Shown: positions 1 through 7,419, counted from the stretch's first letter. The stretch is 21,014 bases of DNA from Gracilibacteraceae bacterium (GCA_031255985.1 JAIRRL010000109.1:1-21014); one strand, 5' to 3'. Program-made: numbers and translations. The notes: a model not told the origin generated them from the letters alone.

Positions 1-24
1 GCTGCCGGTCGGCCCGGTGACAAG
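1..24. repeat. 24-base exact repeat shared with pilT (copy in pilB)
   Basis: The first 24 bases of the window are identical to positions 5020-5043. Both copies encode the Walker A region (LVTGPTGS) of paralogous secretion ATPases, pilB here and pilT there. The identity is at DNA level, including third codon positions, and it begins exactly at the window edge. Confidence 0.9.
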
Positions 25-957
25 GATGAAGCCGTAGGGCATCCGGATGGCTTTGGTGAAACGCTCGTACTGATCCATGGGAAAGCCGAGCTGGGGCATG
101 GTCATAACCTTGTTCGAGCGCTCCAGCATCCTGAGGGTCAGTTTTTCGCCGTAAACAGACGGCAAACTGGCGATGCGGATGTCAAAAGTCTTGTCCGACA
201 TGCGCACCGTGGCGCGCCCGTCCTGGGGTATTCTTTTTTCTGCTATATCCATGCCGCCCATGACCTTGACGCGCGAAGAGACGGAAGGGTGAATCCGCAC
301 CGGCTGCTGAGCCACCTCGTGTAGAACGCCGTCTATGCGAAACCGGACGCGCAAAATTCTCTCCTGCGGTTCAAAATGAATATCGCTGCTGCCTGTGCGC
401 ACGGCGTTGGCGATTATCTGATTGACAAAACGCACCGCCGGCGATTCGTCCTCGCTGCCGACAAAGGGATCCGGCTCGGCCGCCTGCAGACTTTCCGGCT
501 CTTCCTCTTTTTCCAGCACGTTCGCGCTCATATTGACATATTGCTCAATCGCGGCCCGTAATTCATCGTCGGAAACCACGATGGGCCGCACGTTGTATCC
601 GGTCATCAGAGCCAGATTGTCTATGGCCACGATATCATTGGGATTTTGCATCGCGACCGAAAGCATGCCGTCCTCTATGCCCACAGGCAGCAGTTTATTT
701 CTCTGCGCGAACTCCGGCGTCACCATATTGGCCACGTTCATGTTCACGCCTTGATTGTTCAGCGAAATAAAACCCAGCCCCAGATTAGTGGCCATCGCCC
801 GGCCGACGTCTTCTTCCGTACAGAAGCCGAGCCTGGTCAAAATCGTGCCGAGTTTCTCTTTTGTTACTACCTGCTCTTCCAGGGCGATCTGAATCTGTTC
901 TTCCGTCACAATGCCCAAGTCAACGAGTCTTCGCCCCAGATTCACTCTATCAGCCAT
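1..957 (-). CDS. pilB: Type IV pilus assembly (extension) ATPase PilB, N-terminal part, cut by window edge
   Basis: This is a GspE/PilB-family hexameric ATPase that powers pilus extension at the cytoplasmic face of the inner membrane. The 319 visible residues start at ATG 957 behind a GGAG. Residues 6-60 hold two MshEN-like stretches (LGRRLVDLG at 7-15, then KLGTILTRLG at 35-44 followed by TEEDVGRAM), the type of N-domain that binds cyclic di-GMP in MshE. A GSPII_E_N-like domain follows to about residue 145, then an acidic linker. The catalytic N2 region begins near residue 175 (SSDIHFEP, RFRIDG). The frame runs off the window inside Walker A at GPTGS, so Walker B and any zinc-binding tetracysteine are not visible. 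It is the last gene of the pilus operon in view, 50 bases after pilO. PilB rather than PilT is supported by the long N-domain and by a separate pilT at 4357-5433. A type II secretion GspE is the main alternative, but the PilM/N/O neighbours argue against it. Confidence 0.93.
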   Translation of the reverse strand, partial: MADRVNLGRRLVDLGIVTEEQIQIALEEQVVTKEKLGTILTRLGFCTEEDVGRAMATNLGLGFISLNNQGVNMNVANMVTPEFAQRNKLLPVGIEDGMLSVAMQNPNDIVAIDNLALMTGYNVRPIVVSDDELRAAIEQYVNMSANVLEKEEEPESLQAAEPDPFVGSEDESPAVRFVNQIIANAVRTGSSDIHFEPQERILRVRFRIDGVLHEVAQQPVRIHPSVSSRVKVMGGMDIAEKRIPQDGRATVRMSDKTFDIRIASLPSVYGEKLTLRMLERSNKVMTMPQLGFPMDQYERFTKAIRMPYGFILVTGPTGS

Positions 958-1007
958 TTAATTACTCCAACTCAATTCATATCCCGCCCCACTCCTTCGC
1001 GGCAACT

Positions 1008-1580
1008 CTACTGGACAGCGGTCTCTTCCTCCTCCGGCGGAGTCTCCGGCGGCGGCGGCTGGCTGAATACGTCCGCCGTTATTTCCACTTCAACGGTAGC
1101 CGAACTGGAACCGCTTTTCAGCGTTACTTTGCCGACGCGGACAAAACGCTCCAGCCGTTCCAAATCCTCCAATAAATTGACAAAGGGATAATATTTACCG
1201 TCATATCTCATCGTAAAGCTATGCCGCATCAAAGCTCCGTCCAATACGGCGTCGCTGAACTGCAGATCGCGAACTTCTCCCTGATTTTTCCATCCGAGTT
1301 CCTTCATCACATAGGCAAAATTCATCGTGGCCGGGTCGTCCGGCACCCGCTTCTTCAAAACCGCCAGCTCCCGCTGCAATTCCGCCTTTCTCCCGGCCGC
1401 GATCCGCAGATCCTGCACCCGGTTTCTGGATTCCTCCGTGCTTTGTTCCAAAGCGGTGATATCAACCTGCAGATCCGACAGCGAAAGGTAATTCAAGACC
1501 GACAGGGCTATCATGGCCATTATGGCCAGGAAAAGCAGAAGCAAGGCTATCAACGTCGATTTCGGCAAATTAGCGCCCAT
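1008..1580 (-). CDS. pilO: Type IV pilus inner-membrane alignment protein PilO
   Basis: PilO is a bitopic inner-membrane protein that pairs with PilN and links the cytoplasmic PilM ring to the periplasmic or extracytoplasmic side. The 190-residue product has a short cytoplasmic N-terminus, one membrane helix at about residues 9-32, and a coiled-coil segment at about 36-78 rich in Leu, Glu and Arg. A compact C-terminal domain (about 85-166) is expected to take the ferredoxin-like fold of the family. The last 22 residues are a Pro/Glu tail (QPPPPETPPEEEE), which is not a conserved part of PilO. The start at 1580 has a strong GGGGGGAG about five bases upstream, and the gene begins 11 bases after pilN stops. 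Sequence conservation in PilO is low, so the call rests on topology, size and the order pilM-pilN-pilO-pilB. Confidence 0.85.
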   Translation of the reverse strand: MGANLPKSTLIALLLLFLAIMAMIALSVLNYLSLSDLQVDITALEQSTEESRNRVQDLRIAAGRKAELQRELAVLKKRVPDDPATMNFAYVMKELGWKNQGEVRDLQFSDAVLDGALMRHSFTMRYDGKYYPFVNLLEDLERLERFVRVGKVTLKSGSSSATVEVEITADVFSQPPPPETPPEEEETAVQ

Positions 1581-1591
1581 AAATCTCCCCC

Positions 1592-2149
1592 CTAATCAAG
1601 CGCTACGCGCTGCAATTCCAGCGTTACGTTGCAACTAACCGGCATCAGGCCGGTACCTGTCGTCTTCAGTTGATCCCAGTCCACTTTCGACACCCCCTCC
1701 ATCAGGCGCAACTGATCCACGCACTCACGGAGAGTTCGTTCGTCCGGGGCCTCCAATTGCAGCGTCCCGGTAATCTTCTGCAGATCATATTCCACTGATA
1801 TCTCCTTCACGGCCACCCGGTCAGGCAAAGCGTCGCCTATCCCGACTATATTCGCGCTCAGTTTGCTGGCGGAGGTAAGAAGATTATTGATGTTCTGGCT
1901 CGTGTTTATCACTTCGTTGACGATGGTTTCCTCATCCTTCAATTCGCTGATTACAGCCTGCAGCTGCTCCTGTTCCGCTTCCAGCGCGCTTATCTGAATA
2001 GAGTAATTCCACCTGAAGGCCAGCGTAAGCAGAAAAACCAGGAGCAGCACAGCCGCGATCACGATGGCGACAAACACCACCAGCCTGGCGCGTTTACTTT
2101 CCTGTAACTGGATCTTATATTCAGGCGGCAATAAACTCACGCCGTACAT
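1592..2149 (-). CDS. pilN: Type IV pilus inner-membrane alignment protein PilN
   Basis: PilN is a 185-residue bitopic membrane protein whose cytoplasmic N-terminus docks on PilM. Residues 4-9 (VSLLPP) match the conserved (I/V)NLLP docking motif, followed by a basic stretch (KIQLQESKRAR) and a membrane helix at about 24-47. A coiled-coil region (about 52-90) and a C-terminal domain (about 95-185) lie outside the membrane. The open frame extends upstream to 2275, but the start at 2149 is chosen because GGAGG lies six bases before it and the family motif starts there. That start sits one base after the pilM stop, which suggests translational coupling and a fixed PilM:PilN ratio. The PilO gene follows after 11 bases. 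Confidence 0.9.
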   Translation of the reverse strand: MYGVSLLPPEYKIQLQESKRARLVVFVAIVIAAVLLLVFLLTLAFRWNYSIQISALEAEQEQLQAVISELKDEETIVNEVINTSQNINNLLTSASKLSANIVGIGDALPDRVAVKEISVEYDLQKITGTLQLEAPDERTLRECVDQLRLMEGVSKVDWDQLKTTGTGLMPVSCNVTLELQRVALD

Positions 2150-2150
2150 A

Positions 2151-3083
2151 CTACACCTCCATTCCTTTTTTTGCCAGGCTGATACAGCCGGCATATACCT
2201 GCACCGGCAGCATAGTGGCAATCGTCTGGTACAACTTGGGCACGGTAACGCTAACGCCGATCTGACCGCCCACATGGTCAGCTATGCTTTGCAGTTCGCC
2301 TTCGGCGGCCATGCCGTATAAATAGACCATTTCCAGCGGTTGATCATTCTGCATCCGATAATAATTGACCGACGAGGTCATTTCCGCCGAGATAACCTCT
2401 TTCAGGGAAGAGAGGCACATTTCCGTCAGGGCGCCGCCGCGGATGATCTCCTGTCTGATGCCCGGCGCCATTTGCACCGAGCGGGCAAAGGCGATCGTCT
2501 CCTTGTTAAAAATCAGGATATTCAAAGTGCCGCTTTCAAACTGCAGGACGCCGAAAACTTCCGAACGGCTGGCGGCCAAAGCCGCCCTGCCCGCCGCCAG
2601 CAGACCGGCGTCAATATCATGAATAAGGAGCTTGGCGCTGGAAACGACGTGCATGATCTCCTGGAGCATCTTCTTGCGCGCCCCCACCAGCAGGACGTTT
2701 AAAAACTCCTCCTGCCCGTTCATGCGCGTCTGACAGGGCACATAATCCAGCTGCAGCTCCGCCAGCGGCAGCGGTATGAATTCCTGCGCCTGCAGCATGA
2801 TGAGATTGCGTTGTTTTTCCGGCGTCATCTTGCGAAACGAAGCCATCCGCACGATGACATTCTGATTATTGACCCCGATGCAAACGTCGGTGCATTTGAA
2901 CGAATTCTGTTTCAGCAAAGCTTTCAAGGCCCGGCTCGCCTCGTCCGGGCGGGCGATAAAACCCTCCTCGATAACCCCCGGCGGCAGGGGGGCCTTGCCG
3001 TAAGCTTCCACCCGGTCGCCGCTCAATTCCACCGCCCTGAGCTCATGCACGTCAAACTCCAGGCCGATCATTTTTTTCGCCAT
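2151..3083 (-). CDS. pilM: Type IV pilus actin-like protein PilM
   Basis: PilM is a cytoplasmic actin/FtsA-like protein that binds the PilN N-terminus and forms the inner ring of the pilus machine. The 310-residue product is slightly short for the family (about 350). The N-terminal match IGLEFDVHELRAVEL aligns with the canonical GLD-(I/L)-G-(S/T)...KAVEL, and the middle contains the typical ...AQEFIPLPLAELQLDY segment at about 99-113. The nucleotide-binding loops are unusual: phosphate-1 reads GLEFDVH with no Gly-Ser/Thr, phosphate-2 reads LQFESGT in place of an Asp-containing loop, and the adenosine loop reads LYGMAAEGEL instead of a GG(G/A) loop. ATP binding may therefore be lost. The start at 3083 has an AGAGGTG site. 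It sits between pilC (33 bases upstream) and pilN (1 base downstream). Confidence 0.92.
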   Translation of the reverse strand: MAKKMIGLEFDVHELRAVELSGDRVEAYGKAPLPPGVIEEGFIARPDEASRALKALLKQNSFKCTDVCIGVNNQNVIVRMASFRKMTPEKQRNLIMLQAQEFIPLPLAELQLDYVPCQTRMNGQEEFLNVLLVGARKKMLQEIMHVVSSAKLLIHDIDAGLLAAGRAALAASRSEVFGVLQFESGTLNILIFNKETIAFARSVQMAPGIRQEIIRGGALTEMCLSSLKEVISAEMTSSVNYYRMQNDQPLEMVYLYGMAAEGELQSIADHVGGQIGVSVTVPKLYQTIATMLPVQVYAGCISLAKKGMEV

Positions 3084-3116
3084 AAAACACCTCTTTCCAA
3101 AAAATAGCCTGCCCGG

Positions 3117-4346
3117 TCAGACGCCGCCGGAAGTATTGGCGCTGTTGACCAGCGAGGAGAACATAGGAATATACATGGCGATGATCATGCCGCCGACCAG
3201 CACGCCTATGCCGATGAGCATGAACGGCTCAAGCAGCTGGGCTAACTGACGCGAGAGCAAGGCGACGTCTTCCTCATAAAAATCAGCGACTCGATCCAGT
3301 AATTCCGGCAGAGTTCCGGATTCCTCGCCGACGGCGATCATATGAGTGACCATGGGCGGAAATACGCCGCTCTGCTCAAGCGGGGCCGCGATACTGCGCC
3401 CTTCCTCGATCTGATGGGCCGCCGTCGCCACCACCGCGGCCAGCACGTCGCTGCCGGCCGTCGGGCCCGCGTTTTGCAGGGCCTGCACAATCGGGATGCC
3501 GCCTTCAAGCAAGGTGGCCAGAGTGCGGCAGAAGCGGGCGATCACCGATTTTAGGTTTATCTCGCCGAAAACAGGCATATGCAATTTGTTGTTTTCATAT
3601 AATCGGTGTCCGGTCGGGCTTTTGACAAAAGCCACAATTAAAATAATCAGCACAGTCGCGCCCAGGAGCCAGAAATACCAAAAACTGCGGATGCTGGCCG
3701 ACCAGGCGAAAATAAAACGGGAAACGGCCGGCACCTCCGCCCCTTCCACCATCATGCCCTCAAAAATGGGAACCATGAAAATCAGCATGAACAGAAATAC
3801 CGTTCCGGCAAAAATCACGATGATGCGCGGATAATTCATGGCGCTTTTGACGCTGTCGCTCAACTGCTTGTCCCGGCGGAGCTGCTCCGCCAGACGCATG
3901 AGGGTCGTCTCCAGTATACCGCCCAGTTCGCCGGCCCGGAGCATCGACACATATAGTTCATTGAAAATCTTGGGGTGGCGCTCAAAGGCGTCGCCCAGGC
4001 CGGAGCCGCCTTCCACGTCCCGCGCTATCGCCTCCAGCGCTTCCGCCATAGTCTGATTGGACGTCTGCTTGCTCAACGTGTTTATCGCCCGCGTAACCGG
4101 AATTCCGGCGTTGATCATCACGCCCAGCTGGCGGCTGAACACGGAGAGATCGCCCAGCGTGACTTTTTTGGCGCTAAAAAGGGCTTTGCTCTTCTTCTTC
4201 GCTTTTTCCTTTAATTCCTGCAGATCGTAAGCCGTAAGCCCGCCTTCCTGCAAACGGTTTACGGCCGCCGTCTGCGTATCCGCGCTTATTTCACCTGAGA
4301 CGATCTGCCCCTGTATATTAAAAGCTTCGTATTTGAATAAGGCCAT
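3117..4346 (-). CDS. pilC: Type IV pilus inner-membrane platform protein PilC
   Basis: PilC is the GspF/PilC-family inner-membrane platform that couples the PilB and PilT motors to pilin insertion and removal. At 409 residues it has normal full length. Two T2SSF cytoplasmic domains are visible, about residues 67-190 (FSRQLGVMINAGIPV, with MLRAGELGG) and 270-392 (FCRTLATLLEGGIPIVQAL, with IAVGEESGTLPELL). The duplicated pattern is diagnostic. Membrane helices fall at about 174-196, 222-242 and 370-394, the family's usual three. The C-terminal PMFSSLVNS segment is typical. The gene starts at ATG 4346, 10 bases after the pilT stop, and is followed by pilM after 33 bases. An alternative of type II secretion GspF is unlikely given pilT and pilMNO next door. 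Confidence 0.96.
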   Translation of the reverse strand: MALFKYEAFNIQGQIVSGEISADTQTAAVNRLQEGGLTAYDLQELKEKAKKKSKALFSAKKVTLGDLSVFSRQLGVMINAGIPVTRAINTLSKQTSNQTMAEALEAIARDVEGGSGLGDAFERHPKIFNELYVSMLRAGELGGILETTLMRLAEQLRRDKQLSDSVKSAMNYPRIIVIFAGTVFLFMLIFMVPIFEGMMVEGAEVPAVSRFIFAWSASIRSFWYFWLLGATVLIILIVAFVKSPTGHRLYENNKLHMPVFGEINLKSVIARFCRTLATLLEGGIPIVQALQNAGPTAGSDVLAAVVATAAHQIEEGRSIAAPLEQSGVFPPMVTHMIAVGEESGTLPELLDRVADFYEEDVALLSRQLAQLLEPFMLIGIGVLVGGMIIAMYIPMFSSLVNSANTSGGV

Positions 4347-4356
4347 GCTACCTCCG

Positions 4357-5433
4357 TTAAAATACGGCCTGCTGGATCAGCCGTTCCAACTCGGTTCTGT
4401 CTACGGCGTTCTCCAGGGCGTCCTTGCGCGTCACCTTGCCCTGCTGCATGAGACGCAGCAAAGCCTGGTCAAGCGTCTGCATTCCCACATGCTGTCCTGT
4501 CTGAATACTGCTGTACAGTTGATGTTCCTTGCCTTCCCGGATAATACTGCGTACCGCCGGCGTATCTATCATGTACTCGACGGCGGCCACCCGGCCCCGC
4601 CCGTCCGCCGTGGGCATGAGTTTTTGTGAAATGACCGCCCTGAGCGAATTGGCGAGCTGCTGTCTTATCTGCTGCCGCTGTCCTTCCGGGAAGGAATCTA
4701 TGATGCGGGAAATCGTCAGCGGCGCCGTCTGGGTATGCAAGGTGGAAAAAACCAGGTGGCCCGTTTCCGCCGCGGTCACGGCGATGCCGATGCTTTCAAT
4801 ATCCCGCATCTCCCCAATCATGATGACGTCGGGATCATGTCTCAGCACCTGCCGCAGGGCGTTGGCGAAACTATGGGTGTCCGTGCCTATCTCCCGCTGG
4901 CGGACGAGGGAACGTTTATGACTGTGCAAAAATTCTATCGGATCTTCAACCGTAACGATATTATGGGCGTTGGTTTCATTGATCAGATTGATCATCGCGG
5001 CCAAAGTCGTGGATTTGCCGCTGCCGGTCGGCCCGGTGACAAGCACCAGTCCCCGCGTCAGCGAACAGAGCCGGCGCGCGTCCTCCGGCAAGCCGAGATC
5101 CTCAAACTTGGGAATGACGAAGGGCACGGCCCGGAAAACCGCGGCCAGCGTGCCGCGCTGCCAGATAATATTGCCGCGGAAACGGCCGCAGTCCTGAATG
5201 GCGTAAGAGAAATCCAGTTCCCACACTTCCCGCAGATGAGCGATCTGATCCTCCTTCAGAATGGGCAAAAGCAGATCTTCCACTTCCTGCGGTTTCAGCG
5301 GCGGCCAGTCCTCTTCCTCCGTCAGGGCGCCGTTGATGCGGATACAGGGTTTTTTCGCCACGGCAATATGCAAGTCGGAACCTTTTTTTTGCACCGTCCG
5401 CCGCAGCAGCTCTTCCAAACCTTTTTCCATCAC
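4357..5433 (-). CDS. pilT: Type IV pilus retraction ATPase PilT
   Basis: PilT is the hexameric ATPase that drives pilus depolymerisation, giving twitching motility and DNA uptake in organisms that have them. The 358-residue product matches the family length. Visible motifs are Walker A GPTGSGKS (134-141), the Asp box TVEDPIE (161-167), Walker B with MIGEMRD (205-211), the His box ETGHLVFSTLHT (223-234), and the PilT-specific C-terminal pieces VRSIIREGK near 294-302 and GMQTLDQAL near 317-325. The first corresponds to the AIRNLIRE signature. The frame opens with GTG at 5433 followed at once by ATG at 5430. The only purine-rich site is GAGG about 12 bases before the GTG, so either codon may be used. 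It starts 13 bases after the LysM/secretin-domain gene stops and lies upstream of pilC. Placing pilT before pilC, far from pilB, is a less usual order. Confidence 0.96.
   Translation of the reverse strand: MMEKGLEELLRRTVQKKGSDLHIAVAKKPCIRINGALTEEEDWPPLKPQEVEDLLLPILKEDQIAHLREVWELDFSYAIQDCGRFRGNIIWQRGTLAAVFRAVPFVIPKFEDLGLPEDARRLCSLTRGLVLVTGPTGSGKSTTLAAMINLINETNAHNIVTVEDPIEFLHSHKRSLVRQREIGTDTHSFANALRQVLRHDPDVIMIGEMRDIESIGIAVTAAETGHLVFSTLHTQTAPLTISRIIDSFPEGQRQQIRQQLANSLRAVISQKLMPTADGRGRVAAVEYMIDTPAVRSIIREGKEHQLYSSIQTGQHVGMQTLDQALLRLMQQGKVTRKDALENAVDRTELERLIQQAVF
5020..5043. repeat. 24-base exact repeat shared with pilB (copy in pilT)
   Basis: Identical to positions 1-24. It encodes the Walker A region of PilT. 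See the copy at the left window edge for the possible assembly consequence. Confidence 0.9.
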
Positions 5434-5446
5434 GCCGCCGTCAGCC

Positions 5447-6685
5447 TCAGCCGCCTATTTCCGAGACGACCCGTTCTACTTCCGCCGCCTCTTCCGGCGT
5501 ACCGCGCAGATACATGATGTAGCGGGTGCCGTCGCCGGATTTGGCGATATTACTGGAGATATAGAAACGGGAAGGCGAAATGCCGGTCATCTCGCAGATC
5601 AAATCCCGCCTGATTTGCAGCCGCTTGTAACCTTCATCCGGATCGGTGGAAAAATCAATCACCCGCTTGACGGTCGTGGAAGTCTGCTTCACATCGACGA
5701 TCTCCTGAATCCGGGCGACGACGGCAAAATCCTCATCCTCCCCTACATAAAGCAAATTCATGGAATCGTCCTGCATAACCAGACCGGGGCTATAACCGAG
5801 ACTGGCCAGTATAGCGCTGAATTCGCTCGCGTTCAGATAGGAAAGCTGGATAAACCGCAGGTGATCAGGCACGGCGTCGCTGCCGCCGGAAAGAAGCTCC
5901 GACGTGTCGAGCAAATCGATTATCTGCCGCATCTGGGCCAATTCCTCCGGCAGGCCTTTCGCCCACAAATTCCGGCCTCCCACGCCGCCGCGCTCACGGT
6001 AGAGCAAAGTAACCGAGGACGGCAAAAAACCTTCTTTGATTCTTTCCGATACCTCCGCCCCGGTCAGATAACTCAACTTAAAATTGGTGACGGCTTCCTG
6101 CTCATAAAAATAATTCCGCATATCGCCGCGCGAAGCCACAATAATCGTCGCGCCCCTGCGCTGATAGGTCATGTTGGCGAGCCGCGTCACATAATCCAGG
6201 ACGGCGAGCGGGGTGACGTTTTCCATCCGCAGCGACACTTGCGCGGATCCGCCCTTATAGACGATATTGGTTCCCGTACTCATCGCCAGGGCCGAAAGCA
6301 CGTCCCTGATATCAACCTCCCGCACGTCTACGGAAATAGACGAAGACTCCCAGGACGCGCTGGGAACGCCCGGCGCCTCCGTCTCGGGGCTGACCGGCTC
6401 CTTACCGGGGATCTTCAGCGTCTGGCCGGCATTGATCAGACTTCTGTCCGTGATGCCGTTCAGTTCGGCCAGCTCGTTTAAGTCCACCCCATACTGACGG
6501 GCAATGCCCTCCAGCGTATCGCCCGCTCTCACCACATACTCCGCCTCTCCGACGTCATAGTCCGTCTCCCCGGCGGCGGAAACGCCGGAGGCAAAAACCG
6601 GCGGCGCGCAAAACGCCAAGCCCCAAAAAATCAATACGATCATTCCGACTAAAACTTTCTTGCCTGATTCCGCGATGCGCAACAT
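5447..6685 (-). CDS. LysM plus secretin N-domain protein without a barrel, pilus-associated
   Basis: This is a secreted protein of 412 residues that looks like the peptidoglycan-binding and periplasmic part of a PilQ secretin. It has an N-terminal signal peptide (hydrophobic core about 11-26, probable cleavage after VFA). A LysM domain at about 48-92 (YVVRAGDTLEGIARQYGV, ending INAGQTLKIP) should bind peptidoglycan. After a Pro/Glu linker comes an STN/N0-like domain (about 114-183, VDVREVDIRDVLSALA). Two N1-like domains follow (about 200-260 and 275-333, each opening with F/L-x-L-SYL), then a final alpha/beta domain to the end. The C-terminal secretin barrel domain is absent: the stop falls where it should begin. 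ATG 6685 is preferred because AAGGAG sits five bases before it; GTG 6691 is possible. The gene lies between the PilP-like gene and pilT, the position where pilQ would be expected. It may form a wall-anchored collar for the pilus, or pair with a barrel encoded elsewhere. Confidence 0.8.
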   Translation of the reverse strand: MLRIAESGKKVLVGMIVLIFWGLAFCAPPVFASGVSAAGETDYDVGEAEYVVRAGDTLEGIARQYGVDLNELAELNGITDRSLINAGQTLKIPGKEPVSPETEAPGVPSASWESSSISVDVREVDIRDVLSALAMSTGTNIVYKGGSAQVSLRMENVTPLAVLDYVTRLANMTYQRRGATIIVASRGDMRNYFYEQEAVTNFKLSYLTGAEVSERIKEGFLPSSVTLLYRERGGVGGRNLWAKGLPEELAQMRQIIDLLDTSELLSGGSDAVPDHLRFIQLSYLNASEFSAILASLGYSPGLVMQDDSMNLLYVGEDEDFAVVARIQEIVDVKQTSTTVKRVIDFSTDPDEGYKRLQIRRDLICEMTGISPSRFYISSNIAKSGDGTRYIMYLRGTPEEAAEVERVVSEIGG

Positions 6686-6705
6686 TCTCACTCCTTCCTC
6701 TCTTT

Positions 6706-7281
6706 TTATTTTATAATTTCACTTAAATCCGACGTCTCCCTGTACAACACTCTGGTCATCGCCCCGTTTTTCAGCGTCACGGAATCCGCCGTCAGCGAAA
6801 ACACCTGCCAGGCGGATTTGCCGACAAAATCACTCGTCCTCACTATGTATGAGGTGCCGCCCGCTTGCAGCATGGCTACGCCTGTTCCGTTCCCGCTTAA
6901 AATCGCTCCCATGAAATTAACGTTAGTCAACTCCGCGTCCGCAAAAGGGTCTTTCGTCGGATAAAGCCGCGCGGACTGCGTCTCAATCAGAGCGCTCCCC
7001 AGTTCGTCCGCCGCCTCGCCAAGCGCGTCGGACAGATCCGCCGTCTCATCCCGTTCCGGCTGCGGCAAAATCTCCACCAAATTCTCATTGCCGGACGCGC
7101 CTAAAACCGGAATATTCTCTTTCCCCGCTACCGAAGTCTGTTCCGACAAAGTCCAGAACAAAACAAGCGATAAAACAGGAATAAGGGCCAACGGCAACGC
7201 TATTCGCCACACCTTATTCTGTCGGACAAACAAAATCAGCGATTTCAGTTTGCCCCGCTTTCTGGGTTGGCCAAGAGCCAT
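6706..7281 (-). CDS. PilP/GspC-like inner-membrane pilus protein
   Basis: This is a 191-residue bitopic membrane protein and the first gene of the pilus operon. It has a basic cytoplasmic N-terminus (QPRKRGKLKS), one membrane helix at about 26-45, and a low-complexity acidic linker (about 50-108). A C-terminal domain (about 109-178) shows the PilP/GspC homology-region pattern: DPF, then GAIL, repeated short beta strands, a Gly before an aliphatic run, and a final VTL..G..TRVLY. That domain family contacts secretin N0 domains, which fits the STN-domain protein encoded next, 20 bases downstream. The start is decided by the ribosome site: GGAGGA abuts ATG 7287 with no spacing but lies six bases before ATG 7281, so 7281 is chosen. 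PilP is normally a lipoprotein; this one has a membrane helix and no lipobox, which is closer to GspC. Confidence 0.65.
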   Translation of the reverse strand: MALGQPRKRGKLKSLILFVRQNKVWRIALPLALIPVLSLVLFWTLSEQTSVAGKENIPVLGASGNENLVEILPQPERDETADLSDALGEAADELGSALIETQSARLYPTKDPFADAELTNVNFMGAILSGNGTGVAMLQAGGTSYIVRTSDFVGKSAWQVFSLTADSVTLKNGAMTRVLYRETSDLSEIIK

Positions 7282-7352
7282 ATACATTCCTCCTTAGCTT
7301 CCGCCGTTCCAGCGGCGAACGGCATTGTCCAACGGTTCAAAGCCGTATTCCA

Positions 7353-7382
7353 ATTCTAACACTAACCTGTTTCGTTTGTCTA
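7353..7382 (-). promoter_or_regulatory. Putative sigma-70-type promoter of the pilus operon
   Basis: On the minus strand a -35-like TAGACA (7382-7377, five of six matches to TTGACA) and a -10-like TAGAAT (7358-7353, five of six matches to TATAAT) are separated by 18 bases. They lie in the 138-base spacer between the aminotransferase gene and the PilP-like gene, the longest spacer in the window and locally AT-rich. Transcription would begin near 7346 and leave a leader of about 65 bases. That leader contains a five-base-pair hairpin (7302-7306 with 7313-7317) just before the ribosome site. No convincing terminator separates the aminotransferase from this promoter. The call is pattern-based only. 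Confidence 0.45.
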
Positions 7383-7419
7383 TAGTTTTTTTCGCAAAAA
7401 CAACAGTTTTTTTGTATAT

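Noticed and set aside
2150..2275. Upstream extension of the pilN frame into pilM
   Set aside because: The added residues are a frame-shifted reading of the pilM end. GGAGG and the SLLPP docking motif fix the start at 2149.
5261..6481. Plus-strand open frame of 406 codons opposite the LysM/secretin-domain gene
   Set aside because: It is antisense to a gene with clear domains, has no family resemblance, and long antisense frames are expected in GC-rich genes. The same applies to plus-strand frames at 4735-5517, 7735-8538, 11146-11973, 13212-14156 and 19301-20386.
7385..7410. Possible terminator after the aminotransferase gene
   Set aside because: The only pairing is a weak A-T stem (AAAAAC with GTTTTT). 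There is no GC stem followed by a U-tract, so I do not call a terminator.
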